A stretch of 64,000 nt of DNA from Streptococcus oralis (GCF_019334565.1 NZ_CP079724.1:207001-271000); one strand, 5' to 3'; positions 7,083 through 17,097 are shown, counted from the first letter of the stretch. Program-made: numbers and translations. Notes: generated from the letters alone by a model not told the origin.

Positions 7083-8927
7083 TTATTCTTTTAAGTGATA
7101 AGAGTAGCTAGCGATAACGACGTCTTCATGCCATCTGAGAGCGTATTTTAGTTTGAGGCTCATTTGATTGTGCAGGATATTTTGCCAAGGCTTGTTAGGG
7201 ATAAACTGTGGGACAAGGACTGTAACAGTGTAGTTTTTTTGCTTAGCTTCTTGGGCGATTCGTTTGACATACTTAACGCTAGGGGTGATGATGTCGCGGT
7301 AGCTAGTATTGATATTCTTCAGAGTGATATTTGGGAAGTAATCGGCAAATTCCTGAAGAATTTCTTGGTCTTTTTCGGCCGTTTCTTTAGTAGAAATGTG
7401 CATGGCTAACACTTCATCACCGATACTTTGAGCGTAGTTAATGGCTCCGACACTTACTCGAGTGACATTTCCTACTAGGACAAGGACAAGGTTACCGTCA
7501 TAAGTGCGCTTTTCAATTCCTTCGTAGAGTCGTAGTTGTTTTGCCACTTTTTGGTAATGGCTGTGAATGGACAAAAAGAGGAAAGTTAGAACTAGGATAA
7601 TTGGGAAGAATGGCCAGATATCACCCAGTCTGAAGAGGAGTAAAATGAGGACAATAGCATAACAAATGATGGCCCCAAGGATATTAGCAAAGGCAGGTTT
7701 TAAAAAGTTTGCTCCTTTTTCCTTTTTCCAATGGCGAATCATCCCAGTCTGAGAAAGGGCAAAGGGAACGAAGACCCCGATAGTATAAAGAGGAATCAAG
7801 CGTTCAGTATTCCCGTTAAAAATGAGAAGAAGGATCATAGCCCCAAAGGCCAGAGTTAAGATACCGTTGGAGTAGCCGAGACGATCCCCCTTTTCCATAA
7901 AGAGATGGGGCATGTACTTGTTTTTAGCCATATTGTAAGCCAGCATAGGGAAGGCTGAAAAGCCAGTATTTGCAGCTACAGCTAGAATCAGGGCTGTTGA
8001 GAACTGGAAGAGATAGTAGCTAGCATGACCAAAGAATGAATCACCAAGAATGCCCTTGGCCATTTGCGAGAGGATGGTTTCTCCATTTTGAGGAGTGATG
8101 CCCATCCAGTAGTTTAGGAAGGTAATGCCTGCAAAAAGAAATCCTAAAATCAGCGACATGATGGTCAGAGTCTGAGCAGCATTCTTTTCTTTCGGAGTTT
8201 TGAAAAATGGTACCGCATTTGAAATAGCCTCAACCCCTGTCAGAGAGGCAGAGCCACTGGTAAAGGCTCTCAATAGGAGAACGATGGAAAGGCTCGGAAC
8301 GGTTTGTCCAATGGTTGAAGTCGCCTGATAGTTTAGGGAACCTGTAAATAGTTGAAAGAACCCATAAAGCAAGAGAAAGACGGTACTGAAGATAAAGAGG
8401 TAGACGGGAATCATCAGAGAGCTGGCAGATTCTTTCAATCCTCTTAAATTCAAGAGCATGAGCAGACAGACTAGGAAAATAGAGATATGAAGATTATAGG
8501 GATGGAGGGCAGGGATGGCTGCAGTAATAGCATCAGCCCCAGACGCAACGGATACGGCTACTGTCAGCATATAGTCAACAAGGAGGCTGCCTCCTGCAAT
8601 CAAGCCTAGCTCGGGAGATAGATTTTCCCGAGTGACCATATAAGCTCCTCCACCTTGAGGATAGGCGTGAATAATTTGACGATAGGAAATGGTCAAACTA
8701 GCGAGGAGTAAGAGGACAAAAATACCGATAGGGAGGCTCCACCAAATAGCGAGAGGAGAGAGACTGACTAAAACGAGAATGACTTGTTCAGGTCCATAGG
8801 CAATAGAAGACAGGGCATCACTGGATAACATTGCAAGTGCCTGCATTTTCCCTAACAATCCCCCTTCACCATCTGTGAGAGACTTGAGTGGTCGACCGAT
8901 AAAGGTATATTTTAATTTTCTAAACAT
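7083..8927 (-). CDS. kimA: APC-superfamily potassium importer, KimA-like
   Basis: The 614-residue protein has about 12 membrane segments in residues 20-450 and a cytoplasmic C-terminal domain of about 150 residues. MLSSDALSSIAYGPEQ, SYRQIIHAYPQGGGAYMV and the GGSLLVDYMLTVAVSVASG segment match B. subtilis KimA (YdaO), a c-di-AMP-controlled proton/potassium symporter. I place the start at ATG 8927 because AAAGGA lies 7-8 bp upstream; a TTG 27 bp further out has no such signal. Annotators usually call it amino acid permease. No c-di-AMP riboswitch is visible upstream, unlike B. subtilis. Confidence 0.8.
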   Translation of the reverse strand: MFRKLKYTFIGRPLKSLTDGEGGLLGKMQALAMLSSDALSSIAYGPEQVILVLVSLSPLAIWWSLPIGIFVLLLLASLTISYRQIIHAYPQGGGAYMVTRENLSPELGLIAGGSLLVDYMLTVAVSVASGADAITAAIPALHPYNLHISIFLVCLLMLLNLRGLKESASSLMIPVYLFIFSTVFLLLYGFFQLFTGSLNYQATSTIGQTVPSLSIVLLLRAFTSGSASLTGVEAISNAVPFFKTPKEKNAAQTLTIMSLILGFLFAGITFLNYWMGITPQNGETILSQMAKGILGDSFFGHASYYLFQFSTALILAVAANTGFSAFPMLAYNMAKNKYMPHLFMEKGDRLGYSNGILTLAFGAMILLLIFNGNTERLIPLYTIGVFVPFALSQTGMIRHWKKEKGANFLKPAFANILGAIICYAIVLILLLFRLGDIWPFFPIILVLTFLFLSIHSHYQKVAKQLRLYEGIEKRTYDGNLVLVLVGNVTRVSVGAINYAQSIGDEVLAMHISTKETAEKDQEILQEFADYFPNITLKNINTSYRDIITPSVKYVKRIAQEAKQKNYTVTVLVPQFIPNKPWQNILHNQMSLKLKYALRWHEDVVIASYSYHLKE

Positions 8928-9045
8928 TTTCTTTTCCTTTGATGAAAATTTCAATAAGTGTTATTATACTGCTTTGAAAAAGGGCAGTCAAGGGAGAATG
9001 ATTGGTATTAGAATATTTTTACAAGCCGAGGAATGCTATTTTTGG

Positions 9046-9051
9046 TATAAT
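9046..9051 (+). promoter_or_regulatory. -10 element upstream of tatD
   Basis: TATAAT at 9046-9051, 28 bp before the tatD ATG. TTTACA at 9018 is too far away (22 bp) to be a good -35. Confidence 0.45.
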
Positions 9052-9078
9052 AGATGGAAGAAAATGAGGTTAGAAGTG

Positions 9079-9852
9079 ATGATTTTTGATACGCACACAC
9101 ATTTAAATGTGGAGGAATTTGCAGGACGTGAGGCCGAAGAAATCGCCTTGGCTGCTGAAATGGGTGTGACACAGATGAATATTGTTGGTTTTGATACACC
9201 GACCATTGAGCGAGCCCTAGAATTGACAGATGAGTATGAGCAACTCTACGCAACTATTGGCTGGCATCCGACGGAAGCAGGGACTTACACAGATGAGGTC
9301 GAAGCTTACTTGCTTGAAAAACTAAAACATCCCAAGGTTGTTGCTTTAGGTGAGATTGGACTGGACTACCATTGGATGACAGCACCTAAGGAAGTGCAGG
9401 AGCAGGTTTTTCGTCGTCAGATTCAGTTGTCTAAGGACTTGAATTTGCCTTTTGTGGTCCATACCCGTGATGCGCTAGAAGATACTTATGAGATTATCAA
9501 GGGTGAGGGCGTTGGTCCTCGTGGTGGGATTATGCATTCATTTTCAGGCTCTCTCGAGTGGGCTGAGAAGTTTGTCGAGCTTGGCATGACCATTTCTTTC
9601 TCAGGAGTGGTGACCTTTAAGAAAGCAACGGATATCCAAGAAGCTGCTAGAGAGCTTCCTTTAGACAAGATTTTGGTAGAGACGGATGCGCCCTATCTGG
9701 CTCCTGTTCCTAAACGTGGCCGTGAAAACAAAACAGCCTACACACGCTATGTGGTAGATTTTATCGCGGATTTGCGTGGGATGACGACCGAAGAGCTGGC
9801 GGCAGCAACGACTGCAAATGCAGAGCGTATCTTTGGATTGGACAGCAAGTGA
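9079..9852 (+). CDS. tatD: TatD family metal-dependent DNase
   Basis: The 257-residue TIM-barrel hydrolase has the metal ligands in order: FDTHTHLN (HxH) at residues 3-10, GEIGLDYHW near 96, VVHTRDA, MHSFSG and the final ETDAPYLAP. TatD proteins are 3'-5' exonucleases acting on DNA and are linked to DNA repair or degradation. I start at ATG 9079, which follows GAGGTTAGAAGTG. The upstream in-frame codons lie in the promoter region. The stop overlaps the rnmV start (TGATG), so the two are translationally coupled. Confidence 0.93.
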   Translation: MIFDTHTHLNVEEFAGREAEEIALAAEMGVTQMNIVGFDTPTIERALELTDEYEQLYATIGWHPTEAGTYTDEVEAYLLEKLKHPKVVALGEIGLDYHWMTAPKEVQEQVFRRQIQLSKDLNLPFVVHTRDALEDTYEIIKGEGVGPRGGIMHSFSGSLEWAEKFVELGMTISFSGVVTFKKATDIQEAARELPLDKILVETDAPYLAPVPKRGRENKTAYTRYVVDFIADLRGMTTEELAAATTANAERIFGLDSK

Positions 9853-10415
9853 TGAAAGAAAAAAATTCCCAAGTCATCGTGGTCGAAGGTCGCGATGATA
9901 CGGCCAATCTCAAACGTTACTTTGATGTAGAGACCTATGAAACACGAGGTTCTGCCATTAATGACCAGGATATAGAACGCATTCAGCGCCTGCATGATTT
10001 GCATGGAGTCATTGTCTTTACAGACCCTGACTTTAATGGGGAGCGGATTCGTCGCATGATTATGACGGCCATTCCAACGGTACAGCATGCCTTTCTCAAG
10101 CGAGATGAGGCTGTTCCCAAATCCAAGTCCAAGGGACGTTCTCTGGGAATCGAACACGCCAGCTATGAAGACCTAAAAACAGCGCTGGCTCAGGTGACAG
10201 AGCAATTTGAAAACGAGAACGAGTTTAACATCAGTCGTGGTGACTTGATTCGCCTAGGTTTCCTAGCGGGAGCAGACAGTCGTAGACGCCGAGAGTATCT
10301 AGGCGAACAGCTCCGCATCGGCTATTCCAATGGAAAACAGCTGCTCAAGCGGTTGGAGTTGTTTGGAGTAACCTTGGCAGAGGTAGAAGAAGTGATGGCT
10401 AAGTATTCAGTCTAA
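9852..10415 (+). CDS. rnmV: Ribonuclease M5
   Basis: RNase M5 matures the 5S rRNA precursor in low-GC Gram-positives. The 187-residue protein has a TOPRIM domain: VVVEGRDD near residues 9-16 with the catalytic Glu, and VFTDPDFNGERIRR with the DxD metal site. A C-terminal helical part (RRREYLGEQLRIGYSNGKQLLKRL) probably contacts the ribosomal substrate. ATG 9852 shares its A with the tatD stop TGA. The tatD-rnmV-(SDR)-rsmA order is conserved in many Firmicutes. Confidence 0.95.
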   Translation: MKEKNSQVIVVEGRDDTANLKRYFDVETYETRGSAINDQDIERIQRLHDLHGVIVFTDPDFNGERIRRMIMTAIPTVQHAFLKRDEAVPKSKSKGRSLGIEHASYEDLKTALAQVTEQFENENEFNISRGDLIRLGFLAGADSRRRREYLGEQLRIGYSNGKQLLKRLELFGVTLAEVEEVMAKYSV

Positions 10416-10426
10416 CGGAGTAAGGA

Positions 10427-11281
10427 ATGAAAAAAGTAATTATTACGGGTGGCAATAGTGGTATTGGCTACCAGTCTGCTAAACAGTTGGCTGAAAAGGG
10501 CTGGTCGGTAACTCTCTTTTGTAGACGGAAAGAAGCTGCCGAGCAAGCTTGTGAGGAAATTCGTCAGCAGACAGGAAATCCACATATAGATTATATATTG
10601 GTTGATCTATCTGATATGAAGAGTATCAGAAAAGCGGCGGAACAGTATATTCAAAAAGAAGACGTTCTAGACGTTCTGATTAACAATGCGGCTGATTTTG
10701 ATTTGTCAGTCAAAAAGCCCATCCTGACTAGAGAGGGATTAGAAAAGCAATTTGCGACCAATGTTGTCGCCCCTTTCTTGCTTTCTATCTTGTTGAAAGG
10801 TTTGTTGGAAAAATCTGAGAGTGGTCGGATTATTAATATTTCTTCCCAAGGGTTGATGCTTTATCCCTTCATGAAGCTTGATTTTGAAAATTTAGCTGGT
10901 CAAAAACATTATAGTCCTGCCAAGACCTATTATCAGAATAAACTAGCCTTGTTGATGCTGTCGCTTTATATGCGGAAACATTGGAATGGTATCAAAATTC
11001 AGGCAATCCGTGTGACCAATGTCAAAGTTGATATGCGCCGCTATGATCACCTCAGCACTTTTATGAAAAATTTGTATAAAATCAAGTCAAGATTTTCGAT
11101 TAGTCCTGAAGAAATGGCCAAAGTCTACACAGCCTTATCTACAGAAGATGGCCATGACGGTTTTCTGTATGACGAGAAATGCAGGGAAGTAAAAGCAAAT
11201 AGATCTGCTTACGAAGAAGAGGAGCAAGCAAAACTATATTCCTTACTTGAACAACTGACATTTTCAAGAGACAATCTATAA
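10427..11281 (+). CDS. Short-chain dehydrogenase/reductase
   Basis: This 284-residue classical SDR oxidoreductase has a TGGNSGIG NAD(P)-binding motif at residues 7-14, an NNAA motif near 89, the catalytic Ser in INISSQG, and YYQNK giving the YxxxK pair near residue 176. CRRKEAAEQ after the second strand suggests NADP preference. The substrate cannot be predicted. Sequence style resembles retinol-dehydrogenase-like SDRs. It follows rnmV by 11 bp and interrupts the usual rnmV-rsmA adjacency, so it may be an insertion into this operon. Confidence 0.85.
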   Translation: MKKVIITGGNSGIGYQSAKQLAEKGWSVTLFCRRKEAAEQACEEIRQQTGNPHIDYILVDLSDMKSIRKAAEQYIQKEDVLDVLINNAADFDLSVKKPILTREGLEKQFATNVVAPFLLSILLKGLLEKSESGRIINISSQGLMLYPFMKLDFENLAGQKHYSPAKTYYQNKLALLMLSLYMRKHWNGIKIQAIRVTNVKVDMRRYDHLSTFMKNLYKIKSRFSISPEEMAKVYTALSTEDGHDGFLYDEKCREVKANRSAYEEEEQAKLYSLLEQLTFSRDNL

Positions 11282-11406
11282 AGAATTAGAAAAATAAATT
11301 TTATGCTTACTTCAAGAGTGGAAAGAAATTTAGATATCGAAATCTGTTTGCAGAGTCCTGAAAAGTGATAACAATAACCAGATAGCCCGAAAATATAAGG
11401 GGAATG

Positions 11407-11415
11407 TGTTACAAT
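11407..11415 (+). promoter_or_regulatory. Extended -10 promoter of the 11475-rsmA run
   Basis: TGtTACAAT at 11407-11415, with no good -35. It probably drives the small hypothetical gene and rsmA onward. The rest of 11282-11474 shows nothing else I can support. Confidence 0.5.
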
Positions 11416-11474
11416 AGAGGTACTTAGATTTATTTTGATAGCGTTAAAATAGAAACTTATAAGGACAGAACGAA

Positions 11475-11810
11475 ATGAAAATCCGAGTTGACAGAGATTC
11501 TGTGTGTATTGGGGATGATGTATTGCCCCATGAGACAGAATTTGAGATTTCTGAAGATATGACGGTGAAAGAATTTTTTGACTTTCTAGAAAAGGAACGT
11601 TATTTGCCGTCTGTTCAAGGAAATAATGTGGCCTGGGAACTCCGTAATCGAAATGGAGAACAAGGTGTTTATTTCACCAAAACACGAGAGATTATCTATC
11701 CAGATGCGGTCTTAAAAGAAATGCTGGAAGGAATTACTGAGATTCCCTTATTTGTTTTGCTCTATCATTATACCCCGGAAGCATACTATATTAGAAAAGA
11801 GAATAAATGA
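11475..11810 (+). CDS. Hypothetical protein, 111 residues
   Basis: This small acidic cytoplasmic protein begins [15 protein letters not shown] and ends YYIRKENK. No motif or membrane segment is visible and I do not recognise the family. Coding status is supported by an AAGGACAG ribosome-binding site, an upstream promoter and a 4-bp overlap (ATGA) with rsmA, which implies translational coupling. Confidence 0.7.
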   Translation: MKIRVDRDSVCIGDDVLPHETEFEISEDMTVKEFFDFLEKERYLPSVQGNNVAWELRNRNGEQGVYFTKTREIIYPDAVLKEMLEGITEIPLFVLLYHYTPEAYYIRKENK

Positions 11811-12679
11811 GAATTGCAGATTATAGCGTGACTAAGGCAGTGCTGGAGCGTCACGGTTTTACCTTTAAAAAATCCTTTGGGCAAAATTTCCTGACGGATA
11901 CCAATATCCTTCAAAAAATTGTGGATACGACTGAAATTGATGACCAGGTTAATGTTATCGAAATCGGGCCAGGTATTGGGGCCTTGACGGAGTTTTTGGC
12001 TGAGCGTGCAGCTGAAGTTATGGCCTTTGAGATTGACCACCGTTTGGTGCCAATTCTAGCGGATACCCTACGTGATTTTGACAATGTTACCGTAGTCAAC
12101 GAGGACATTCTCAAGGTCGATTTGGCGCAGCATATTCAGAATTTCAAAAATCCTGACCTGCCCATTAAGGTGGTAGCCAACTTGCCTTACTACATTACGA
12201 CGCCTATTCTCATGCACTTGATTGAAAGTGGCATTCCTTTTAGCGAGTTTGTGGTTATGATGCAGAAAGAAGTCGCGGACCGTATCTCCGCACAGCCAAA
12301 TACCAAGGCTTATGGTAGTTTGTCTATTGCTGTGCAGTATTATATGACAGCTAAGGTTGCCTTCATCGTGCCTCGTACGGTCTTTGTGCCAGCCCCAAAC
12401 GTGGACTCAGCCATTTTAAAAATGGTGCGTCGTCCAGAGCCTGCTGTAGCAGTGAAAGATGAGAACTTCTTCTTTAAGGTTTCCAAGGCTAGCTTCACTC
12501 ATCGTCGCAAGACCTTATGGAACAACTTAACAGGTTATTTTGGGAAGACCGAAGAAATCAAGGACAAACTGACCAAGGCTTTGGATCAGGCAGGCTTGTC
12601 TCCATCTGTGCGTGGTGAAGCTCTCAGCTTGGCAGAATTTGCCAGTCTGGCAGATGCGCTTAAAGGACAAGGATTCTAA
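11807..12679 (+). CDS. rsmA: 16S rRNA dimethyladenosine transferase
   Basis: RsmA/KsgA uses S-adenosylmethionine to dimethylate two adjacent adenines in the 3' terminal hairpin of 16S rRNA during late 30S assembly. The 290-residue protein has FGQNFLTD near residues 24-31, the SAM-binding [14 protein letters not shown], the catalytic [11 protein letters not shown] (NLPY) and a C-terminal helical domain. It overlaps the upstream gene by 4 bp and is 1 bp from rsgA, giving a small-subunit maturation cluster. Confidence 0.97.
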   Translation: MRIADYSVTKAVLERHGFTFKKSFGQNFLTDTNILQKIVDTTEIDDQVNVIEIGPGIGALTEFLAERAAEVMAFEIDHRLVPILADTLRDFDNVTVVNEDILKVDLAQHIQNFKNPDLPIKVVANLPYYITTPILMHLIESGIPFSEFVVMMQKEVADRISAQPNTKAYGSLSIAVQYYMTAKVAFIVPRTVFVPAPNVDSAILKMVRRPEPAVAVKDENFFFKVSKASFTHRRKTLWNNLTGYFGKTEEIKDKLTKALDQAGLSPSVRGEALSLAEFASLADALKGQGF

Positions 12680-12680
12680 G

Positions 12681-13559
12681 ATGCAGGGACAAATCATTAA
12701 AGCCTTGGCAGGCTTCTATTATGTGGAGAGTGAGGACCAAGTCTATCAGACACGCGCGCGTGGAAATTTCCGCAAAAAAGGTCATACACCTTATGTCGGA
12801 GACTGGGTAGACTTTTCTGCCGAGGAAAATTCAGAAGGTTATATCCTCAAAATTCACGAACGGAAAAACAGTCTGGTCCGTCCGCCTATTGTCAATATTG
12901 AGCAAGCCGTGGTGATCATGTCCGCCAAGGAACCTGACTTCAACAGCAACTTGTTGGATCGCTTCTTGGTTCTTTTGGAACACAAGGGCATTCATCCTAT
13001 TGTTTATATTTCTAAAATGGACTTGCTGGAAGATAGGGAAGAATTAAGTTTTTACCAACAAACCTATCGTGCCATTAGTTACGACTTTGTGACTAGTAAA
13101 GAAGAACTTTTGCCTTTGTTGACAGGAAAAGTGACGGTCTTTATGGGGCAGACTGGTGTTGGCAAATCAACCCTCCTCAATAAAATCGCACCAGATCTCA
13201 ATCTTGAAACAGGAGAAATCTCAGACAGTCTGGGTCGCGGTCGTCATACCACTCGAGCTGTTAGTTTTTACAACCTCAATGGGGGTAAAATCGCGGACAC
13301 ACCAGGCTTTTCATCACTGGATTATGAAGTGTCAACGGCTGAAGACCTCAATCAGGCCTTTCCAGAGATTGCTAGTGTTAGTCGAGACTGCAAGTTCCGT
13401 ACTTGTACCCATACCCATGAGCCGTCTTGTGCGGTTAAGCCAGCTGTAGAAGAAGGCGCTATTGCAACCTTCCGTTTTGACAACTACCTGCAATTTCTCA
13501 GTGAAATTGAAAATCGCAGAGAAACCTATAAAAAAGTCAGCAAAAAAATTCCAAAATAA
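12681..13559 (+). CDS. rsgA: Small ribosomal subunit biogenesis GTPase RsgA
   Basis: RsgA is a circularly permuted GTPase that checks 30S maturation. An N-terminal OB fold (1-70) precedes a GTPase domain in permuted order: SKMD (G4) near 115, GQTGVGKST (G1) near 157, and DTPGF (G3) near 205. A zinc-binding tail follows with [14 protein letters not shown]. The start at ATG 12681 gives 292 residues, the family norm; upstream in-frame codons lie inside rsmA. It is followed by rpe after 10 bp. Confidence 0.96.
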   Translation: MQGQIIKALAGFYYVESEDQVYQTRARGNFRKKGHTPYVGDWVDFSAEENSEGYILKIHERKNSLVRPPIVNIEQAVVIMSAKEPDFNSNLLDRFLVLLEHKGIHPIVYISKMDLLEDREELSFYQQTYRAISYDFVTSKEELLPLLTGKVTVFMGQTGVGKSTLLNKIAPDLNLETGEISDSLGRGRHTTRAVSFYNLNGGKIADTPGFSSLDYEVSTAEDLNQAFPEIASVSRDCKFRTCTHTHEPSCAVKPAVEEGAIATFRFDNYLQFLSEIENRRETYKKVSKKIPK

Positions 13560-13569
13560 GGAGAAACCT

Positions 13570-14226
13570 ATGTCTCAATACAAGATTGCTCCGTCAATTC
13601 TGGCAGCAGATTATGCCAACTTTGAACGTGAAATCAAACGCCTAGAAGCAACTGGTGCAGAATATGCCCATATCGATATCATGGATGGTCACTTTGTACC
13701 GCAAATCAGTTTTGGTGCAGGTGTGGTCGAAGCTCTTCGTCCTCATAGCAAGATGGTCTTTGACTGCCACTTGATGGTAGCTAATCCAGAGCATCATCTA
13801 GAAGACTTTGCGCGTGCAGGTGCAGATATCATCAGCATTCATGTTGAAGCAACACCTCATATCCATGGTGCTCTTCAAAAGATTCGTTCTCTAGGTGTCA
13901 AACCTTCTGTTGTCATTAACCCTGGTACGCCGGTTGAAGCTATCAAACACGTACTTCACCTAGTTGACCAAGTTTTGGTGATGACGGTTAACCCTGGCTT
14001 CGGCGGGCAAGCCTTTCTACCTGAAACCATGGATAAGATTCGTGAGTTGGTTGCCCTTCGTGAGGAAAAAGGTTTGAGCTTTGAGATTGAAGTCGATGGC
14101 GGTATTGATGATCAAACCATTGCTCAAGCCAAAGAAGCTGGAGCGACCGTTTTTGTAGCAGGATCCTATGTCTTTAAGGGAGATGTCAATGAACGAGTGC
14201 AAAATCTCAGAAAAAAACTGGACTAG
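13570..14226 (+). CDS. rpe: Ribulose-phosphate 3-epimerase
   Basis: The enzyme interconverts ribulose 5-phosphate and xylulose 5-phosphate in the pentose phosphate pathway. The 218-residue TIM barrel has the active-site strands HIDIMDGHFVP, DCHLMV, MTVNPGFGGQAF and the C-terminal EVDGGI and VAGSYVF. ATG 13570 follows AAGGAGAAACCT. Upstream in-frame codons belong to rsgA sequence and were excluded. It overlaps thiN by 38 bp. Confidence 0.96.
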   Translation: MSQYKIAPSILAADYANFEREIKRLEATGAEYAHIDIMDGHFVPQISFGAGVVEALRPHSKMVFDCHLMVANPEHHLEDFARAGADIISIHVEATPHIHGALQKIRSLGVKPSVVINPGTPVEAIKHVLHLVDQVLVMTVNPGFGGQAFLPETMDKIRELVALREEKGLSFEIEVDGGIDDQTIAQAKEAGATVFVAGSYVFKGDVNERVQNLRKKLD

Positions 14227-14851
14227 GGTTGCTGTTTTTGCCGGCGGAGATCGCGGTCATTATCGGACGGATTTTGATTGCTTTGTCGGTGTGGATCGCG
14301 GTTCGCTCTGGGTCTTGGAAGAAGATCTGCCTCTCACTCTAGCAGTTGGGGATTTTGATTCGGTGACTGCAGACGAACGTCAGTTGATTCAAAAACGTGC
14401 CCAACATTTTGTTCAAGCCCAGCCAGAAAAGGATGATACGGATCTGGAACTAGCACTTTTAACGATTTTTGAAAAAAATCCTCAAGCCCAAGTGACCATT
14501 TTTTGGGCTTTGGGTGGTCGTATTGATCATATGCTGGCTAATGTCTTTCTGCCTAGCAATCCCAAGTTGGCACCCTATATGCGCCAGATAGCGATTGAGG
14601 ATGGGCAAAACTTGATTGCCTATTGTCCAGAAGGAACCAGTCAGCTAGAGCCCCGTTCAGACTACGATTACCTAGCCTTTATGCCAGTTCGGGATAGTCA
14701 GTTGACCATTATCGGTGCTAAGTACGAATTGACTGAGGAAAATTTTTTCTTTAAAAAAGTGTACGCTTCTAACGAATATATAGATAGGGAAGTTGCGGTA
14801 ACTTGCCCTGATAGCTATGTGGTTGTCTTGCATAGCAAGGACAGGAGGTAG
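14189..14851 (+). CDS. thiN: Thiamine pyrophosphokinase
   Basis: The enzyme makes thiamine pyrophosphate from thiamine and ATP. The roughly 220-residue protein has VFAGGDRG, VGVDRGSLW, LAVGDFDSVT (Asp-rich nucleotide/metal site), EKDDTDLELAL and GGRIDHMLAN, the standard order. I chose ATG 14189 because AAGGGAG (14176-14182) sits 6 bp upstream; ATG 14183 and 14168 are alternatives. The gene begins inside the last 38 bp of rpe, so coupling is likely. Confidence 0.92.
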   Translation: MNECKISEKNWTRVAVFAGGDRGHYRTDFDCFVGVDRGSLWVLEEDLPLTLAVGDFDSVTADERQLIQKRAQHFVQAQPEKDDTDLELALLTIFEKNPQAQVTIFWALGGRIDHMLANVFLPSNPKLAPYMRQIAIEDGQNLIAYCPEGTSQLEPRSDYDYLAFMPVRDSQLTIIGAKYELTEENFFFKKVYASNEYIDREVAVTCPDSYVVVLHSKDRR

Positions 14852-14852
14852 G

Positions 14853-16109
14853 ATGGAGACTGTATTACTACTATTATTAATTGCCAACCTAGCTGGACTC
14901 TTTCTGATTTGGCAAAGGCAGGATAAGCAAGACAAGTACCTAGCCAAGAGCTTGGAGGATCAGGCAGACAATCTTTCAGATCAACTGGATTATCGCTTTG
15001 AACAAGCTAGGCAAGCCAGTCAGCTAGATCAAAAAGACTTGGAAGTGGCTGTCAGCGACCGTTTGCAAGAAGTGCGAATGGAGTTGCACCAAGGCCTGAC
15101 GCAAGTCCGTCAAGAAATGACAGATAATCTTTTGCAAACTAGAGACAAGACCGACCAACGTCTCCAAGCCCTGCAGGAATCAAATGAGCAACGCTTGGAA
15201 CAAATACGCCAGACAGTCGAGGAAAAGTTGGAAAAGACCTTGCAGACGCGCTTGCAGGCTTCCTTCGAGACAGTTTCCAAGCAACTAGAGTCTGTCAATC
15301 GTGGCCTTGGAGAGATGCAGACAGTTGCCCGTGATGTCGGTGCACTTAACAAGGTTCTCTCTGGGACCAAGACGCGAGGAATTCTGGGAGAATTGCAACT
15401 GGGGCAAATCATTGAAGATATCATGACACCTGCCCAGTACGAACGAGAATTTGCAACGGTTGAAAACTCCAGTGAACGAGTAGAGTATGCCATCAAGTTA
15501 CCTGGACAGGGTGACCAGGAATATGTCTATTTACCGATTGACTCCAAGTTTCCACTGGCGGATTATTACCGCTTAGAAGAAGCTTATGAAGCAGGTGATA
15601 AGGACGAAATCGAACGCTGTCGTAAGTCACTCCTAGCCAGCGTCAAGCGCTTTGCCAAGGATATCAAGAGCAAGTATCTGGCGCCACCTCGGACGACTAA
15701 TTTTGGAGTCTTGTTTGTCCCGACAGAGGGACTCTACTCAGAAATCGTCCGCAATCCGGTCTTCTTTGATGACTTGAGACGGGAGGAGCAGATTATTGTT
15801 GCTGGACCAAGTACCTTATCAGCCCTTCTCAATTCCCTATCAGTTGGCTTCAAAACTCTCAATATCCAAAAGAGTGCTGACCATATCAGCAAGACCCTTG
15901 CCAGTGTCAAAACCGAGTTTGGCAAGTTCGGAGGCATTCTGGTCAAGGCACAAAAGCATCTCCAACATGCCTCTGGCAATATTGATGAATTATTAAACCG
16001 TCGTACCACAGCTATCGAGCGGACGCTCCGTCACATTGAGTTATCAGAAGGTGAGCCTGCGCTTGATCTACTCCATTTCCAAGAAAATGAGGAAGAATAT
16101 GAAGATTAG
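14853..16109 (+). CDS. rmuC: DNA recombination protein RmuC
   Basis: RmuC-family proteins limit DNA inversions at short inverted repeats and contain a PD-(D/E)XK-like fold. The 418-residue protein has one N-terminal membrane anchor (residues 4-20) and a long Gln/Glu/Leu-rich coiled coil (about 25-150). The conserved RmuC domain includes TRGILGELQLGQIIEDI, LPIDSKFPLADYYRL and APPRTTNFGVLFVPTEGLY. ATG 14853 follows AGGAGGTAGG, 1 bp after the thiN stop. Confidence 0.93.
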   Translation: METVLLLLLIANLAGLFLIWQRQDKQDKYLAKSLEDQADNLSDQLDYRFEQARQASQLDQKDLEVAVSDRLQEVRMELHQGLTQVRQEMTDNLLQTRDKTDQRLQALQESNEQRLEQIRQTVEEKLEKTLQTRLQASFETVSKQLESVNRGLGEMQTVARDVGALNKVLSGTKTRGILGELQLGQIIEDIMTPAQYEREFATVENSSERVEYAIKLPGQGDQEYVYLPIDSKFPLADYYRLEEAYEAGDKDEIERCRKSLLASVKRFAKDIKSKYLAPPRTTNFGVLFVPTEGLYSEIVRNPVFFDDLRREEQIIVAGPSTLSALLNSLSVGFKTLNIQKSADHISKTLASVKTEFGKFGGILVKAQKHLQHASGNIDELLNRRTTAIERTLRHIELSEGEPALDLLHFQENEEEYED

Positions 16110-17040
16110 TCACATGAAAAAAGATGAGCTGTTTGAAGGTTTTTACCTGATTAAGTCAGCTGACCTGAGACAGACACGAGCTGGGAAAAACTACCTAGCC
16201 TTTACCTTCCAAGACGATAGTGGCGAGATTGAAGGAAAACTCTGGGATGCCCAACCTCATAACGTTGAGGCCTTTACCGCAGGGAAAGTCGTCCACATGC
16301 AGGGGCGTCGAGAAGTTTATAATAATACTCCACAGGTTAATCAAATCACTCTCCGCTTGCCTCAGCCTGGGGAACCCAATGATCCAGCTGACTTCAAGGT
16401 CAAATCGCCGGTTGATGTCAAGGAGATTCGTGACTACATGTCGCAAATGATTTTCAAGATTGAAAATCCTGTCTGGCAGCGTATCGTTCGTAGTCTCTAC
16501 ACCAAGTATGATAAGGAATTCTACTCCTATCCGGCTGCCAAGACCAACCACCATGCCTTTGAAACGGGTTTGGCTTTTCACACGGCAACCATGGTGCGTT
16601 TGGCAGATGCCATTAGCGATATCTATCCTCAGCTCAATAAGAGCCTCCTCTATGCCGGGATTATGTTGCACGACTTGGCCAAGGTTATTGAGTTGACGGG
16701 ACCAGACCAGACGGAGTACACAGTGCGAGGCAATCTTCTTGGTCATATCGCTCTGATTGATAGCGAAATTACCAAGACTGTCATGGAACTAGGCATCGAT
16801 GATACTAGAGAAGAAGTGGTGCTACTGCGCCATGTCATCCTCAGTCACCATGGCTTACTGGAGTATGGAAGTCCAGTCCGTCCACGCATTATGGAGGCAG
16901 AAATTATCCATATGATTGACAATCTAGATGCCAGCATGATGATGATGTCAACAGCTCTAGCTTTGGTGGACAAAGGAGAAATGACCAATAAAATCTTTGC
17001 TATGGACAATCGTTCCTTCTATAAACCAGATTTAGATTAA
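16099..17040 (+). CDS. yhaM: 3'-5' exoribonuclease YhaM
   Basis: YhaM-family nucleases combine an OB fold with an HD domain and trim RNA (and DNA) from the 3' end. Residues 20-90 form the OB fold, and HHAFETGLAFHTATM plus MLHDLAKV give the HD metal site. HVILSHHGLLEYGSP follows. The 313-residue length from ATG 16099 fits the family; ATG 16114 is an alternative. GAGGAAGA inside rmuC is the ribosome-binding site and the genes overlap by 11 bp. In pneumococcus the homologue is known as Cbf1. Confidence 0.92.
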   Translation: MKISHMKKDELFEGFYLIKSADLRQTRAGKNYLAFTFQDDSGEIEGKLWDAQPHNVEAFTAGKVVHMQGRREVYNNTPQVNQITLRLPQPGEPNDPADFKVKSPVDVKEIRDYMSQMIFKIENPVWQRIVRSLYTKYDKEFYSYPAAKTNHHAFETGLAFHTATMVRLADAISDIYPQLNKSLLYAGIMLHDLAKVIELTGPDQTEYTVRGNLLGHIALIDSEITKTVMELGIDDTREEVVLLRHVILSHHGLLEYGSPVRPRIMEAEIIHMIDNLDASMMMMSTALALVDKGEMTNKIFAMDNRSFYKPDLD

Positions 17041-17049
17041 TAATTTAAG

Positions 17050-17088
17050 AAAAACGAGCATTTTTTACGCAATAATGTTCGTTTTTTT
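17050..17088 (+). terminator. Terminator after yhaM
   Basis: AACGAGCATT pairs with AATGTTCGTT (one G-T pair), followed by a run of seven T. It ends the rsmA-yhaM run. Confidence 0.7.
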
Positions 17089-17097
17089 ATGTGAATG

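Noticed and set aside
8928..8954. TTG start nine codons upstream for the KimA-like gene
   Set aside because: The best ribosome-binding site (AAAGGA) lies inside this extension and serves ATG 8927.
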